The position numbers were made by a program, and so were the translations under genes. A model generated the notes under the pieces. It was given only the letters and a program-made list of their open reading frames with translations. It had not been told where the DNA came from and made no database searches. Positions 1 through 12,900 of a DNA stretch of 64,000 bases are shown piece by piece; position 1 is the first letter of the stretch, and every line of letters starts with the position of its first letter. The DNA is taken from positions 317,870 to 381,869 of the forward strand of contig JAKZHN010000010.1 in the NCBI GenBank assembly GCA_037179335.1, written 5' to 3'. Source of the stretch: Cyclaneusma minus (lineage: Eukaryota > Ascomycota > Leotiomycetes > Marthamycetales > Marthamycetaceae).

Positions 1-134
1 ACAGCAGAAAACTGCGACTCGTGACGGCTGTCACTACGAATATTGCGGATGAGGCTGAGCTGGCGTCGCCGGCGGATTTGTTTGATGGCACGAAGCGCGA
101 GTCTAAGGGGACTGTTAGACTCTTTAAACTCTAG
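1..134 (+). CDS. C-terminal fragment of an unrecognised protein (gene runs off the left edge)
   Basis: The frame starting at base 3 is open from the window edge to a TAG at 132-134, about 43 codons. The residues look like genuine protein: a charged, low-serine tail running LRLVTAVTTNIADEAEL and ending TVRLFKL. Only the C-terminus is present, so no domain can be assigned and the function is unknown. The next supported gene begins 3.7 kb downstream on the same strand. The fragment could be a chance open stretch, because 43 codons is short. I prefer a real gene end because the other two forward frames read less like protein. Confidence 0.35.
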   Translation, partial: SRKLRLVTAVTTNIADEAELASPADLFDGTKRESKGTVRLFKL

Positions 135-3100
135 GAGCAAGCAGCTTGCGGGGCCTACAAACAGTCGCAATATTAAAAAAAGAATGTGGGAATCTGGCGT
201 GGCGCCACGATATGTGCAGGCTGGAGTTGAGAAACCGGAGAAGTGGTCTTCTTGTTGGGCCCGAGGGAGCACAGGGGTTAATGTTACGCTGGCGCCAGGT
301 GAAGATCAAGGGTGTACAAGGGGGTGATCGGCAACAGCGATTAGCGGTTACGGTACACGTAGCGAGGGGTCAACTCTGGCGGCAAAGGAGACGCCGAAGG
401 TTCCAACTGCAACACCGAAGACTTCTACAGCCCTGTCAGCCAAATGTTTCCCTGGCCCACAGCCAAAAAGAAAAGGTGATCTTCGTCCAGGGCACCGTAC
501 CTATTCCGGGAGCGAGCTGTCTGTTTGTCGAAGCCAGTCGAGTGCAGCCAGAAATGCAGCTAGAAAGCAGTCGGGTCCGGTGCTAGCAGTTGTCCGCGTC
601 AGGTGAGACGAAAGGACCGTGAGTAAGCCGTCTAGTGAACGAGAACCTGTCGGTGGACTGTGGACAAGGAACGACGGGCGGAGGGGATGAGAAGGCCGAT
701 TAGAGTGATGTTGGAGAGTCCGGTGGAGAGTCGATTCTGAATCCACGATCGGGGAGGCCTTTATACAATCGAGTGCGGGTGAGTGTGGCAGGTCGATATA
801 CTTTTTGACAGGCCAGTGCAATCCAAGTGACCGTTTCAAGAAGTCTGCCACCCCTGGACTCGAGTGGCCTGCTTCAGTGGGATGATGATGGAAATAGCCT
901 TGCTGCGGGCTGTAAGGGGACGACTCTACTGCAGGCCAGAGACTGGACGACAATGCCGGCAGAGGTTAGCAGGCGCACGAACTCCACTGACACCTGTGTC
1001 TGAGGCAGAGTGCAATTAATCCAAGCTTTGGCAGACACCTTATTTCCAGTGGGACCCGAAGTCAATATGCCAGAGGGCGGCAGGGGGGCGAAGGCGGCAG
1101 GGCGGGTAGGGGGGTGGGTATGTGTGATGAAGAGTGCCAAGTCTGCTTGGTTGGAATGCGTGCAGCCTCCCTAAAACAGAGGCCACAGACAACCAACCAC
1201 GAGCTGGGATCGAGCCTGTAGGGATGGAAGCTGGACGTCTGTTTCACTACCCGCAACCTCGAAAGAATACGGGCGACGATATCGAATTATCGATGTTGTT
1301 AATAATAAATCCGTGCGTCTGCGTTGTGATGCTTCCGTCGATACTAAGTGTTTTCTAGCTGTCGGTAGGGCGCTGACACTTCTGGCGGCTGGCTTAGGGG
1401 CTTGAGCCTGGAATGTCGATAGTTCTCGTCCGGACTTTCGGGTCTGCAGCTTGCAATTCTTCGAAGGGCTGAAGTGAGGTGGCCTTCGCTGTGCAACTCT
1501 CTGCCCAAAGCGTCGAGAGGAATTCGCTGGATGCGCAGGTATATTTCGCTGATTTCACCTCTGTAGTCACGGCGGAGATGATGATAGACTTTCGGGGTTG
1601 TACTGTCGTCGTCTCAAATATGCTTTCAATGCTCAGGAGGGACAGCAACATAAGTAATGGAAGCGGGCCCAGAATACATGTAATAAGATCGCAAGTTCAA
1701 GCCAGCCTGCTCCGGGGATCTGGACTTCCACAACCTCAGCTCGGGGTGTTTAGGAGAGGATGACTACCTTCCGTCCTTCAAGCCTGTATATGGCTGTTCT
1801 AGCTCTACAGCAGCCCCACCCTTTACAGTCCCTTACTTCTGGATTTTCCCGGATGGGGGTGGTTTGGCGGTCATCCGTGAGTCGCTTTGGTGCTCTAGCT
1901 CGTCTTCCCCACAACTCAGCGGACGGCAATATCACGGTACCTTGGTGGCAGGCCGGCCGCGCACATCATGGGGCTTTGACATACTCGGTGCGAAAAGGGT
2001 GTAGTGGTGCCGTAAGTGGCGATGGGGGATGATGTCGAGGCGTGGAGATGACTTCGCCATCCTTCGCACCGTCGCTCGTCGCGTCTCCAGCCCCCGCGCC
2101 CCGACCCGCTCGCCATCGCCAGCCACTACAGCGTCAGGGTCTCCGGATTAAAGCAACTCGCCTTGCATGCCAGAAATGCCAGATCGTAGTGACGAATATG
2201 GAGGCCGGAGGTATCCTTTGTAAGAGCGATGGGCAACGAGGTACAGATCTGAGGTGTGGTCGAGCAGCGATACTCCGTGCCGGCTTACATGTTCTACCAT
2301 CTCATCCTATCATGGCGTCACAATCAAATCATCCACAAGCAAAGGCCTTGATGCAGATTGCAGATGCATAGCCAAGTACTGAAATAATCCATTTTGATAG
2401 AGTAGTTCTGGAGTCACCAACGACATCATAGTCTTCAGCCCGACCAGGAAAATGCAAGACGTACCGCTTCGAGTGAGACACTTTCCAAGCCATATTTGCA
2501 ACCATCAGATATCACGAAATATACTGCCACTGTCCACCGCACGCATGGAGGGGTCCAGTCTACATGCAGAACTGGGCGGGGACTCCAGCTGATGAGATCT
2601 CGTGTCCGGACGACTGTAGCTCCGCATCATCGGGTGATTGTCGTGGTGTCTCTGGTCTGCCTTGATCGTCAAAGCCGTTCTTCTCTGCGGCTTGAGGGGC
2701 ATTCCGAGTCCAGGCTGGCTTCTTGATGGCGAGGTGCATGTGTTTCTGCTCCAATCAATTCTGGAAACGGCCTTGTGAGTGAAACATGCAGCCGACGATT
2801 CCCGTTCGCCAACCTTCTGGTGGTATCGTCTTCGTCTTGACGAAGCTGTAGCAGATTTCATGCGCCCTGTCAGATCCCTGCCACCAGCTTGGGATAAGCT
2901 GTTTCGACTGGAGCTTGATGCTATACACCGAATATGATTGGCAAAGGACGGGGATGACTCCATGGCTATGCCAGGCAGCTGCTGCCGACGAAGCATCGCA
3001 CGTTCACTGGACGTGTTCCAGACCAAGCCCTTTCGACGGAGTCCCCCATCCGGCTGTGCAGAAGTCGCAATATAATCTGCGATGATGCCGAAGCATGTGC

Positions 3101-3896
3101 GAGTCCACCAGAGGACTGCTATTCGGGCATTGTTCGTCACGGAGATGTTTGCTGTTTCGAGGCATACTCCAAATCTGAAATCTCCCAGTGCTGCGCTTTG
3201 TTGGGTGGACACAGGCACAACCGCATCTGCCATCGTGCCGCAATTTCATCCCATGGGCTATCGAAGTCTGGCTCAACAGAAATCCGGGGAAGCTGAAGAC
3301 TTGCAGGACGGCGGGTAGTCCCAGCGGTCCGCGGACTTGAGCGGGCCAGATCTGCGAAGATTGACTGAGGCGCAGTGGCGCAGAGAAATCCGGAGCCAGC
3401 CGCCGATACCTCCGATCCGACGTTTACGCGAAAGTCATGCTTGTGCAGTGGGCCGCACGTGTTTGGTGGGTCTTGGGGTCGAGCTCGGTCCATTGATCTC
3501 AGCTCCCGCTGCCCGCCAATTGAAATTCCACATATCCATGATCCACCGTTGCACTCCTCTGGAGATCTCTGATCGGCTGGGGCTTCCAACGTCCCCTTTT
3601 TCTCAAGCCAAATACACTAGTCAGCAAGGCCCTATCACAGCTCCCAGTTTCCAAAAACTTCATCGAATATGTCCCGACGGCACAGACGATTTGTCCTACG
3701 CCAGGTGCCAAAATGACCGATTTGGCCCCCAAAAGCCTGGAGATATCGGAACACTCCGTGCTGATTTTCATCCCTTTTTTCATGAAGGCCTTGGGGGCCA
3801 TTCGAGATTTCGAGTCTTTACAAAATGTGACCGCGTGCCGGCATTTTAGGCGACCGCCACGTCAATTTCTCCACGCAGATCAGCGCCAACAGCAAG
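135..3896. other. Long intergenic stretch with no supportable gene
   Basis: About 3.7 kb without a gene I can defend. Open frames exist on both strands, but most start at TTG or GTG codons, shift frame often and show no recognisable domain. Between about 2500 and 3800 there are several protein-like open segments in different frames (see findings). They may be the remains of a decayed gene. A TACATGTA palindrome lies at 1675-1682. The last few hundred bases should contain the promoter and leader of the carboxylesterase gene that starts at 3897. Confidence 0.5.
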
Positions 3897-5749
3897 ATGA
3901 CTCTCCAGACTCTGTGCCACGCTGCAGTCATTTCTCTCGCTTTGACTGGGGCAGCGGGAGCGAATCTCCCAACTGCCGTAACGGCACAAGGGAATGTCAC
4001 AGGTTTTAGAGACACAAGCGGCAATTCGGTCTTCTTGGGTATTCCCTATGCCGCTACAACTGGAGGCTCGGGCAGGTGTGTTCATCTTTTGTCACGTCTT
4101 ACTGCACAAGGGTTTGCTAACACTGACAGATGGCTTCCACCGCAAGATCCAGCCAACTATGACGATTTCAACGCAAGTTCTTACAGTGCAACATGCCCTC
4201 AGGCAATTACCGGAACAACATATACACAACAAGGTGAAGACTGTCTAAGCGTCAACATCTGGGCTCCATCAAACTCAAGTGGTCAAACTCTTCCTGTGAG
4301 AACAGCATACTCAAGGTGACTGCACAATACCTGGCTGAAAGTATCTAGGTTTTCGTGTACATCTATGGAGGCGCTATGGTCACTGGATCTAGCAGCAACC
4401 CTCTCCTCCAAGGCAACAATTTTGCCCGAAAGGGTGTCATCATGGCATCTTTCAACACCCGAGAAAGTGTCTATGCTTCCCCAAACTCCGCGGAATTGAA
4501 TGGTACTTCCCAGAATTTTGGGATTCTAGATGTTGAGAAGGCCATGGACTGGATTCACGACAACATTGAAGGTACGATTGACACTCAAGCCTCCCCCATC
4601 CCCTGAATCCATTTCTTACGACGCCATCAGCTTTCGGTGGAGATCCAGACCGCATTGTCGTTGGAGGACATTCCTCGGGTAGTGTACATGTAAGCCTCTT
4701 GTCAAACCTTGGATACCCTTCATACTGAGAGCTACCAGGTTGATTACTATTTGTGGAACCACCCTGACACATGGCTCGCCGGTGCCATTGAAATGAGTGC
4801 AAATGCCAAGTCCGGCCCCGCCTACGCTCCGATGAACGTCGCTCTAGAGGTTGTAGCGGCTGAAGTTGGCTGTCCAACTGGCGCCGGACAGCTCGACTGT
4901 TTGCGAAATGTTAGCATCTACGACCTGGAGAGCGCATACTTTAATTCTACTACCAACACATGGTTCTGCCCAGCCATCGACGACATCACGCGCTTCTCAG
5001 ACTACGTGGCTCTGTATGAGGCAGGACTCTACCCAAACCATGTGCCTCTCATCACAGGAAACTCTGCTGGCGAGGGCACTATTTTCGGCGAGGTAGTCTA
5101 CAGCAGCGAAGACACCCCCTTTTCAAGTTGGATCAACACCTTTGACGCAGATGTCGCTCACATCCCCGACGACATCCTCATCAACGCCTACAGCGCCGAA
5201 AATTTCAGCAGCGTCGCACTGGAAAGCGGTGCTCTATACGGCGATGCGCACTTTAACTGCCCCGTTGACGACCTGATTAACCTACGAAGCTCTCAGCAAA
5301 ACACCTGGGTGTACCGCTTTTTCGGCAAATACGACAACGTAGTCGGCGTCACGGGCACCGCTCCTACCCATGGCACCGAAGTTCCCTTTTTCCTCGGCGG
5401 CAACGAATGCTTCAGCACTCTGAGCAATGTCACTGCAGCCCAGCAAGCGCTGGCTGATTCTATCAATGACTGGTTTGTGGCGTGGATTAAAAATCCGGCT
5501 GCAGGCCCGGGGTGGGAGAAGGTGCAGCCTGGATCTGGGACTTTGGCGAAGCTGGGTGTTCCGGGTAATGAGACGGCTGTGATTTTGGGGGAGACGGGAG
5601 AGTATAATGCCATTTGTCAATCGGTGAGTTTGCGATGGTTGAAAAGTGAAAGCGTTGATTCTGACTTGTCACAGGTCTATAATCCGTATGCTCCTTTGTA
5701 TCCAAAAGTTCAAAGTCCAGTGGCTTTAGCAGCCAATTCGACGTCGTAG
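3897..5749 (+). CDS. Secreted type-B carboxylesterase/lipase
   Basis: Predicted exons are 3897-4075, 4130-4295, 4349-4571, 4631-4689, 4739-5623 and 5675-5749; all junctions are GT-AG and in phase, giving 528 residues, a normal family length. The protein should be an extracellular alpha/beta-hydrolase cleaving carboxylic esters. A signal peptide is visible (MTLQTLCHAAVISLALTGAAGA). The oxyanion-hole segment reads VYIYGGAMVTG, and GGDPDRIVVGGHSSGS supplies the nucleophile Ser in a GxSxG elbow. The Glu of the triad is probably the one in NSAGEGTIF, and the His lies in THGTEVPFFLGG. The nucleophile exon is only 59 bp. Several N-glycosylation sequons support secretion. The substrate cannot be told. 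The elbow GHSSG differs from the more common GESAG, which occurs among fungal members. The start is the first in-frame ATG and is followed directly by the signal peptide. Confidence 0.9.
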
Positions 5750-7682
5750 AGCAAGAACCCAGGGGGACCGCATAGTATTCAAATTGTATATAATTGTAAT
5801 ACACGTACATACTAAGGAAACAACGACCCACAGGGACTGAGTATTACCAGGCGGAGGCAGTACTACCGCGACATTTAAGCGAATCGGAAGAAGTGTTCAT
5901 CAAGACCTTGTGTCTCCCTTGTCCATTACACTGACAGCGCGTACTGGAACCGACCCCATATCGCGTCAATCCTTTTCATCCCTTCATTTTACGGAAGCGC
6001 GCACATCCGCGCGCAAAATAATATCCTGCATGAGCCTGCATAGAAGAAATTTCCGCCGGCGGCAAGTGAAGCTGAACATTACACAGCTGGGTACAGAAGC
6101 AACCTCAAGTGCCATGCTCCACTTTGGCGCGTCTACATATGCGGGCTGCGATTGTTTATTTCGCACCTCGCGGCTAGCACAACGGGGGTCCTTGTCCTTG
6201 TCCTTGACAATTTCCAAGCGCCGAACTTCTTTGCTGCACCCGAAAGCCGCCTCCTTCTTGCCGCTTGCTTCAGCTCCTCGCTGTTCAGCCTGTTCGGCTG
6301 TGAAAGCCGAATTGCAAAAGCCGCTGAGCGCTCGGTATCGTTGCCACCACCGCACGACTGACTGGGTTACAGACACACACACAACAAGTCCAGCTGTGGC
6401 TGTTTCGGCTCGCTCGGAGCGTGTTTATCTCAGCCGGAACGCGTACTCGAAGGGGCTGTGCAAGAATACCCGTGAGATCTGCTCCAAGTGTTGAGAGTCG
6501 GGAGTGACGAGTGCGACTCTCTCAACCTCGCAATATTCCGAGTCCTCGACATTTGTGTGCGACAAAGACAATCCGATCGTTATTTTGAGGGAAGCCATGC
6601 TTTCCGCCTGCTGAGAGAAGGTCAGTAGCCAGATTCTGCTTGAGATTGAAGATCAAAGCATGTGGAAATTTAGTACTCGACGGCTACCTCCAGCCCTCGG
6701 GACCACAAGCAATTTGCTACCAACTCGACGACATCTACTATATCCCCAGTGGAACATCCAACTCAACAGCCCAGCCTTCCATCCCCCAAGATCTACAAAT
6801 TTTCCAATCTTCCCCATCCTCCCAAAAGAGCATGTCCTTCCAGCCTCACCCTCGCACCCCATATCCGTCCAATCCAACCCACCCCCCATGTCCCGAAGGA
6901 ACCGCCAGGATCGCATTCATGATTTCTGACAGTTCGTCAGTATCACAGTAAGCCGCAGGCAGTCCTGCAGCCGCATCCGCTTTCCCGTCGTCTTACTTGC
7001 GCCTCATATTCTCCGAGCATCCGGCTCCAATCAACCCTCACTTCTGTTGTTACACGCACCCTCGCAGCCTCCATTATTCCGTGTTTTCAAAACCATGTTT
7101 TGGAAATCACGCAATTTTAGAGCTTGAGGCGGGTGACTTAGTGAGTCGCCACAACCGGTCTGCTCTGGTGAAGATCTGGGGTATGGAGCTTGGGCAACTC
7201 GGCAAAGCCGTCTGACTGCATATTATGGGAGCTTGGTATTGGCTGCCTGAGAAGCAGAAGTATTGGTTTGGGCTGCTTTGAGGACTACTTGACTCGGAGT
7301 TAAGACCCAAACTCCGGGGCGCGAGGATACGACGTAGGAGGCAATTTGCATGGAGATGATCTGGGGCGAGTGACATCTCCAGGTGTTGGTTATGTATCAT
7401 TTTCAATATATCACGTGATGTGGGGTTTCACAGAGTGTTCTAGTCACGCTACTTTCCTTCTCTCGCGACTTCTGCAAGCTCTTGCTGTCAAAAGCATCCA
7501 CGACGCCCAAGCGAGGCTCTTCAAAACCACGTTTTCTCAGATAGGAGGGATGGTGACAAAATTGTTCCATGGAGTGCGATACCTCCAGCGAGAATCTGCT
7601 GCATTCAATGCTCTCGAACAGGAACCCAGGTACCCAAGTAGCCTACTTCTCCAGAACACCTGACTCCCCTCTCGCTCTCCCC
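5750..7682. other. Intergenic stretch, nothing recognised
   Basis: 1.9 kb between the carboxylesterase stop and the 3' end of the small minus-strand gene. Short open frames are present in several frames, but none has family similarity, convincing splice structure or a good start. The C/T-rich stretch around 6720-6900 gives open frames through composition alone. I see no RNA gene or repeat here. Confidence 0.5.
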
Positions 7683-8207
7683 CTACTCATAAATCTTCCC
7701 AATCTCATTCCTCAGCACCATCGCCGCCTCCCTCCTCCTCCCCCTCCTCTCCCCCTCCCCCAGCCCCCTCTTTCCCACCCCATGCCCACCCACACACCTC
7801 TCCCCATTATCCACCTCATACATCTCCAGCAACCCCCTCATCACCTCCTTAAATCTTTCCAATGCCCCACACACCCTTGCCATTTTCCTCGCAGACTCTT
7901 CTCTCACCTTGTCCAAGTCTTTGGAGTCTTGGGCGAGATAGGATAAGAGACGAGGGTCGATCCATGACAGTGGTGCGGGAGGTGAGGGGTTGCTGGGTAT
8001 GGGGATGGGGATTGGTTGTAGTGCGCCCCAGGGAGATGCTGAGGTTGAGGGAGAGGACGAAAGGGTGATGGTGGGAAGAGCGCCGCCTTGTTGTGTAGAG
8101 AGGGCGGAGAGGAGATAGTCGTTGTGTGCGCGACGGGCGAGGTTGAGGATGTGGTCTATCTCATCATAGTGCGCAGGGAGACCAGGGGGTATCGGTGTCC
8201 AAAACAT
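7683..8207 (-). CDS. Small hypothetical protein, 174 residues
   Basis: A single uninterrupted frame with ATG at 8207 and TAG at 7683-7685. The N-terminal third (IPPGLPAHYDEIDHILNLARRAH) looks like a folded helical segment. A Ser/Pro-rich linker with PIPIPIPSNPSPP follows, then a predicted amphipathic helix around DSKDLDKVREESARKMARV and LERFKEVMRGLLEMYEV. The tail is very basic and Gly/Arg-rich, and is written by a polypyrimidine run on the plus strand (about 7716-7800). No family is recognised. Codon composition and alternating helix patterns make it more likely real than not. The low-complexity tail could be an artefact of the C/T tract, and an intron could be hidden. Confidence 0.5.
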   Translation of the reverse strand: MFWTPIPPGLPAHYDEIDHILNLARRAHNDYLLSALSTQQGGALPTITLSSSPSTSASPWGALQPIPIPIPSNPSPPAPLSWIDPRLLSYLAQDSKDLDKVREESARKMARVCGALERFKEVMRGLLEMYEVDNGERCVGGHGVGKRGLGEGERRGRRREAAMVLRNEIGKIYE

Positions 8208-9995
8208 GGCTGTTGCATTTATCGTTTTTCGTGCAGGTGGAAGGGCGAGAAATATGTATTATTTCAGGCATTTTTGTACGGCGCATCAGGTCAACATAAA
8301 GCTTTTCGGGCTTTCTTATGCTATTTCGTTGTATGGTTTTTTAAAGAATGTTCGAGAGTCTGTGAGCTGTTTGCTGGACGGGAAGACTCAAAGACACGTT
8401 CGGATGATTGGTATAGGGATCATTGGAAGTAGGAGTCATTGTGAAAGAGCTAAAGAGAGGTAATCGCATATAGAGCAAGAATCCAAAGCCGTAAGTGCAG
8501 CAAAATTGGGAAATCAGGAGGACTCTTGAGCGTTCTCAGACCCAAGTTGAGGACGGAAAGTTCAAAGCCGGAAGTCCAAAACACCTTACCACACAGAGAA
8601 TATTACAAGAAAGGGGCGAGCTAAATCCCGACTGGAGATTTTAAATCCAAGACAAGCTACACCCAAATTCCAATCGAGATACTGTCCTACGCCCTACTCC
8701 TATGCTAAACCCCCTGTGCCTAAGAATTCTAGGTAATTCTGGACACTATAAGTACAGTAATGGGACATATTCCAAATCCAAGTAACTAGAAAAAATTTCA
8801 AAGTAACTGGCAAAGTTCCAAGTATCTTAACTGGGAAAGTTACAAGTAGTTGGAAACATCCCAAATAATTAGGATTGTTCTGAGTTTAGTGATTGTCATC
8901 GGAATTGTTCCAAGTGATTTAGATTTGAAAGTATTTTGAAATAGTTGTAGGCATTTCAAGCAATGATAAAAACTCCGCATAGGCAACCAGCTCAGTCAGG
9001 AGACTGATGCCATATCCAGATACATATTCGAGAGTCACAAATCAGGAGCTCGCATCATCTCCAGACTACTTGCCAGGCTCTTTGAAACTGCCATTACTCA
9101 CAATGAAGACTGCATCTAAAGGAAAACGTGCTGGTCGTGATCAACTTTGGTATGGAAGAACAGGCAAGGAAGAGCTTACGGCCTATAGCTAAGCTTATTT
9201 CGGCTGAACCTTAAAAGATACCTTACCTACGCAGAGAGTGACCGTGGGCGCCGATTTACCTCTAACGTGCCCGAGTAATGAATGTCCCTGTAAGAACTTC
9301 GGGCCTCGGGCAGCTTTACAGCCTATGCTTCACTATAGTACAATCGAGATGACGACTTTAGTGACACACGACATAGCCGACGGGGAGTGTGGCTCTTGAT
9401 TTACAATAATTTAGCAATAGAATGATTAATTAGCACTTAGCAGGAACTCAACAAACTAGGAGGGCACATGAGTGAGAGGAAAGCCCACAAAGGGGACAAC
9501 TCGATGGATGATTAGCTAGACACTAGGGAAGTAGGAGAAGGCTAGCTACTCGGCCGAATGAACGCCAAGATACCAAGGTCCCGTGAGTGAACCCTCGTGT
9601 GATGGCATATGTCCGCCGAGCTAGCTCAGAAGCAACACAACAAACGCGATAAAGCCCGGCGCATACGCTCCAATGAAACTCATGAGGTCCGACTTTTTTT
9701 TTCTCGAGTATGCTCCGTGTCATGGCCCACGAGTAAGAAGGAAATCAACGCCTGTTGCGCCTGTCCCAATGCAATGTTCCATCCGTTTTCTTTTATCTCG
9801 TTACCCTCTTTCCGTCCATTTGATTCATTCCGAACACCCCGCATATCCTGCGAATGCGATGCGCCTGGTATCCGTTGCATAAAGAAACGCTTGAATACAA
9901 GCAAGGAAAGGGTCGTGGCTTCGTTCTATTCGTGAGGCCGATGTGAATTCCGGGCAAGAAGTGTGAGCGAGATGGAACACAATTGCCGAAATCGC
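8208..9995. other. Intergenic stretch with degenerate repeats
   Basis: 1.8 kb without a convincing gene. It separates the start of the small minus-strand gene from the 3' end of the USP34-like gene. The part 8755-8960 carries degenerate repeats, listed separately. The rest holds only short open frames. A T-rich run followed by CTCGAG lies near 9690, and I see no RNA gene. Confidence 0.5.
8755..8960. repeat. Degenerate short tandem repeat, core like TTCCAAGTAACTGG
   Basis: The stretch is built from roughly 20-24 bp units that share a CCAAGTAACT-like core followed by GG or AA (for example near 8778, 8803, 8820, 8845 and 8907). The units are strongly diverged, so it reads as an old decayed minisatellite. 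A reverse-oriented relative (TTACTTGG, ACTTGGATTATT) is visible at about 18985-19075. Confidence 0.45.
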
Positions 9996-12900
9996 TCAGG
10001 CTTGAACGTCGGTATCTGCGCTGTCAGTGCCGTTGAAGTCTGTGGTGGTGTCCATGGCCTCGGAAGAACCGAACACGTATTCCGGACCGTCGGCGGCGTC
10101 TTCCGGATCGTCGAGGTATCCTTCCGAACTGGTGTCGTCTGCGCAATCGTAAGGATCCCCAAGAAATCTCTCCATTGCAGAAATAACCTCTGTAGTAAGG
10201 TTAGCGATACAATATGTATACACGGCAAGGATTACTGCGGCCGCTCACCTGACTGCTTTCGAACGATATCGAAGACTCGGTAGTCCCTACCCCCTTCTGC
10301 AACTCTCCTCCTCCTCTCTTGGTCTGCAACTCTCCTCCTCCCCTCTTCTTCTTCGACTATCCTCCTCTCTTCTTCAACTATCCTCCTCATTGCAGAAACA
10401 ACCTCTGTAGTAAGGTCAGCGAATCAATATTCATACACGACAATGATTACTGGGGCCGCTTACCTCGGTGCTTTCGAATGAAATCGAAGACTCGGTTGCT
10501 CCCACCGTCATTCATTTCTTCTTCTGGGAGACAGGCTTTGCAAAATTCAATTACCCCGTGAATTTCGTCCACTTCGAAGTGCGTTTCGTCCACTTCGGAT
10601 TCGCGTTTAAGTATGAGGTTTGCTTCGAGCCAGTCAAGACAACTGAGGCCTAAGTGTGGCGCAGATAGCCGAAGATCTTCAGGCACTGCATCCGCATTGT
10701 TGAAGTCTTCACGTCGGAGTCCGAAGACATACTCTCGAAGGAATTTGTCGGTATCGCGGCGGACATTATCGTCCATCCAGGTCAATAGAGCCGGTGCAGC
10801 ATCAATGATACTGGAAAGAGCGAGCGATCGAATCGCCCCACCGGACATCCCAGCCGCATTTTGGCGCAATTCAGCGAGCTTCGTGAAAAAGAAGAGGTGT
10901 GAATCGTCTTCTCCGTCTTTGGTGATCCGGGTGATCGTGCCCACATGCTGTATCAAACGCGAGATACTACGTGCCTTCGTCGAGTACCGGCTGACAGTGA
11001 TTGCAGCGTCTAGAAATGGAGCCACAGTTTCACTTCCAGCTTCTTGCTGGATGCCTAGACCGATCGCTTCCGTGACCTGATAACTCATAGATGAATCACA
11101 CCGACCCAGAAGCGTGGCGATTATTCTTTGGGTCGACTCCATATTCTGGTCGCGTTTCAGGAGCTTCCATACGAATACTGAGAATGCTGAGACATTTTTT
11201 GTCGTCCAGCACAGCTCCAGTAAATCTCGCTCGCACTGCTTAAGTGGTAGCGTGTGGCGTCCTTCAACAACAATCGGCTGGCGTTTTTCCCGGTCCCCGA
11301 TAGTGTACATAACCTCGCACAATTCAAGCAACGTGTCGAGGAGTGCAATTGCGTTGTCAAATCGCACGGGCTTGGTCGGGTGTCTTTTTGAGTCTACGCT
11401 GTGCATCTTCATGATGATCTCAAAATCAGGATACACATCTGGGATCGAATCACCAAGTATCATCTCTTGAGTCTTGAGCAAGTAGCCAGCGTCGAGAATA
11501 GCATGGGCCTCGGGAAGACCGAGTTGCGCCATGCGGTTAAGAAGTCCGAAGTAATCAGGCCAAGCTTTGGTGAAAGTAAAGAATTTGTTCCAAGAGTCCC
11601 GGAGAAGTCTCAGGACAGCTTGGAACGAATTTGAAGGCCCCTCACACTCGTTCTCGGAGCCATCTGCAGTCCCAGAGCCCTCAGAAAATCCGTAATTATC
11701 ATTAGAGCTCTGCTTGAGAGTCTGTAACGCCATGATGATCAGGTTACAGCTTTCACTTCGAACTTGAGCATCAAGGTTCTTGAGCACAAGATTGCGGAAA
11801 GAGTCGGGGTGTTCAGTTAAGTACCAAAGAAAGCCCTTGCAGCAATCCGGACAACGCAACATCGATCTGAAACAGGCAGTGAATCCCGCAAAGTACGGAG
11901 TGTTTTTGGCGCGCGAGACGACTTGATCGACGTGACCTAGGGATAGGCTGATGGCAGTTTGTTCGAGTTCATGGTCTTCCGAACAGCGCCCCTTGTTAAT
12001 GTGCTTGAGACTGCCCAGCAATCCGAAAATAAGTGCAATATGGCTCTCATCATACAGGCAGTACTTCTGTTGCACAAGGTCGTTCTCGTCGGAAATGAAG
12101 GCCTGTAGGCCTGATGGCAGTGGCAACTTGAAGGGACTCCTGGTGCCGGACAGCTGGAGTCGTCTTTCCTCTTGATGCAAGGAGGAAGATCGTTGGTAGA
12201 ACAGCATGTACGCACTGTGGCTCTTTTCATCTTGCCCTTGGAAGTCTGAGCCTCCAAAACATTGCGACTCGATATTTCTGGGATCGAACTGAGAAACTGT
12301 ATCGTCATTGAACTCAACCCAGGTGCCTGATGCACTTGCAGGCCTCTCTCGGACAAACGAGTAGTAGTGACCAAGTTGTGCGGTACCAGAGTGGACGACT
12401 ATGCCCGTAAGTTCGAAGATGTCTTCGAGAACTTCTTCGCCTTCATCCATCAGATGCTCTACCTTATAAGGTCGCATGTCTATCTTGTGAGGGAAGGAGA
12501 AGTAGGCATTGATCTTGTTGCGCTGCGAAGTTTGAATATCGAAGTCGAAGCGCTTCAGGTGGAAGATGAGGTTATCGGGAACATCCTTCAGGCAAGCTCG
12601 CTTGACAGCATCGACATGTTTGTCGCACGTCGAGCACTTGTACTTGTTGTCTCCTTCCATGATCTCGCCATCCACATAAGCTTGAAGGCTCTCTTGTAGA
12701 GAGGCCTTACCCTTGATGTCGCACTGGATTGCCGAAAAGTCCTCGAGCCTTTCAGATATGTGATCGCATTCCTTTGACTTGATTTGCTGAACCAGCTGAC
12801 CACCGAAGAATGACTTGAGCTTCTTTTTCTCCTCGGGTGCCTGAACTTGGTCTTCCCAACGGCTAAATAGAAGGCCGTAGAACTCGTGCACATCCATTTG

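Noticed and set aside
3337..3849. 170-codon plus-strand frame just upstream of the carboxylesterase
   Set aside because: Opens with TTG, overlaps equally open minus-strand frames, has no recognisable domain and ends at the carboxylesterase leader.
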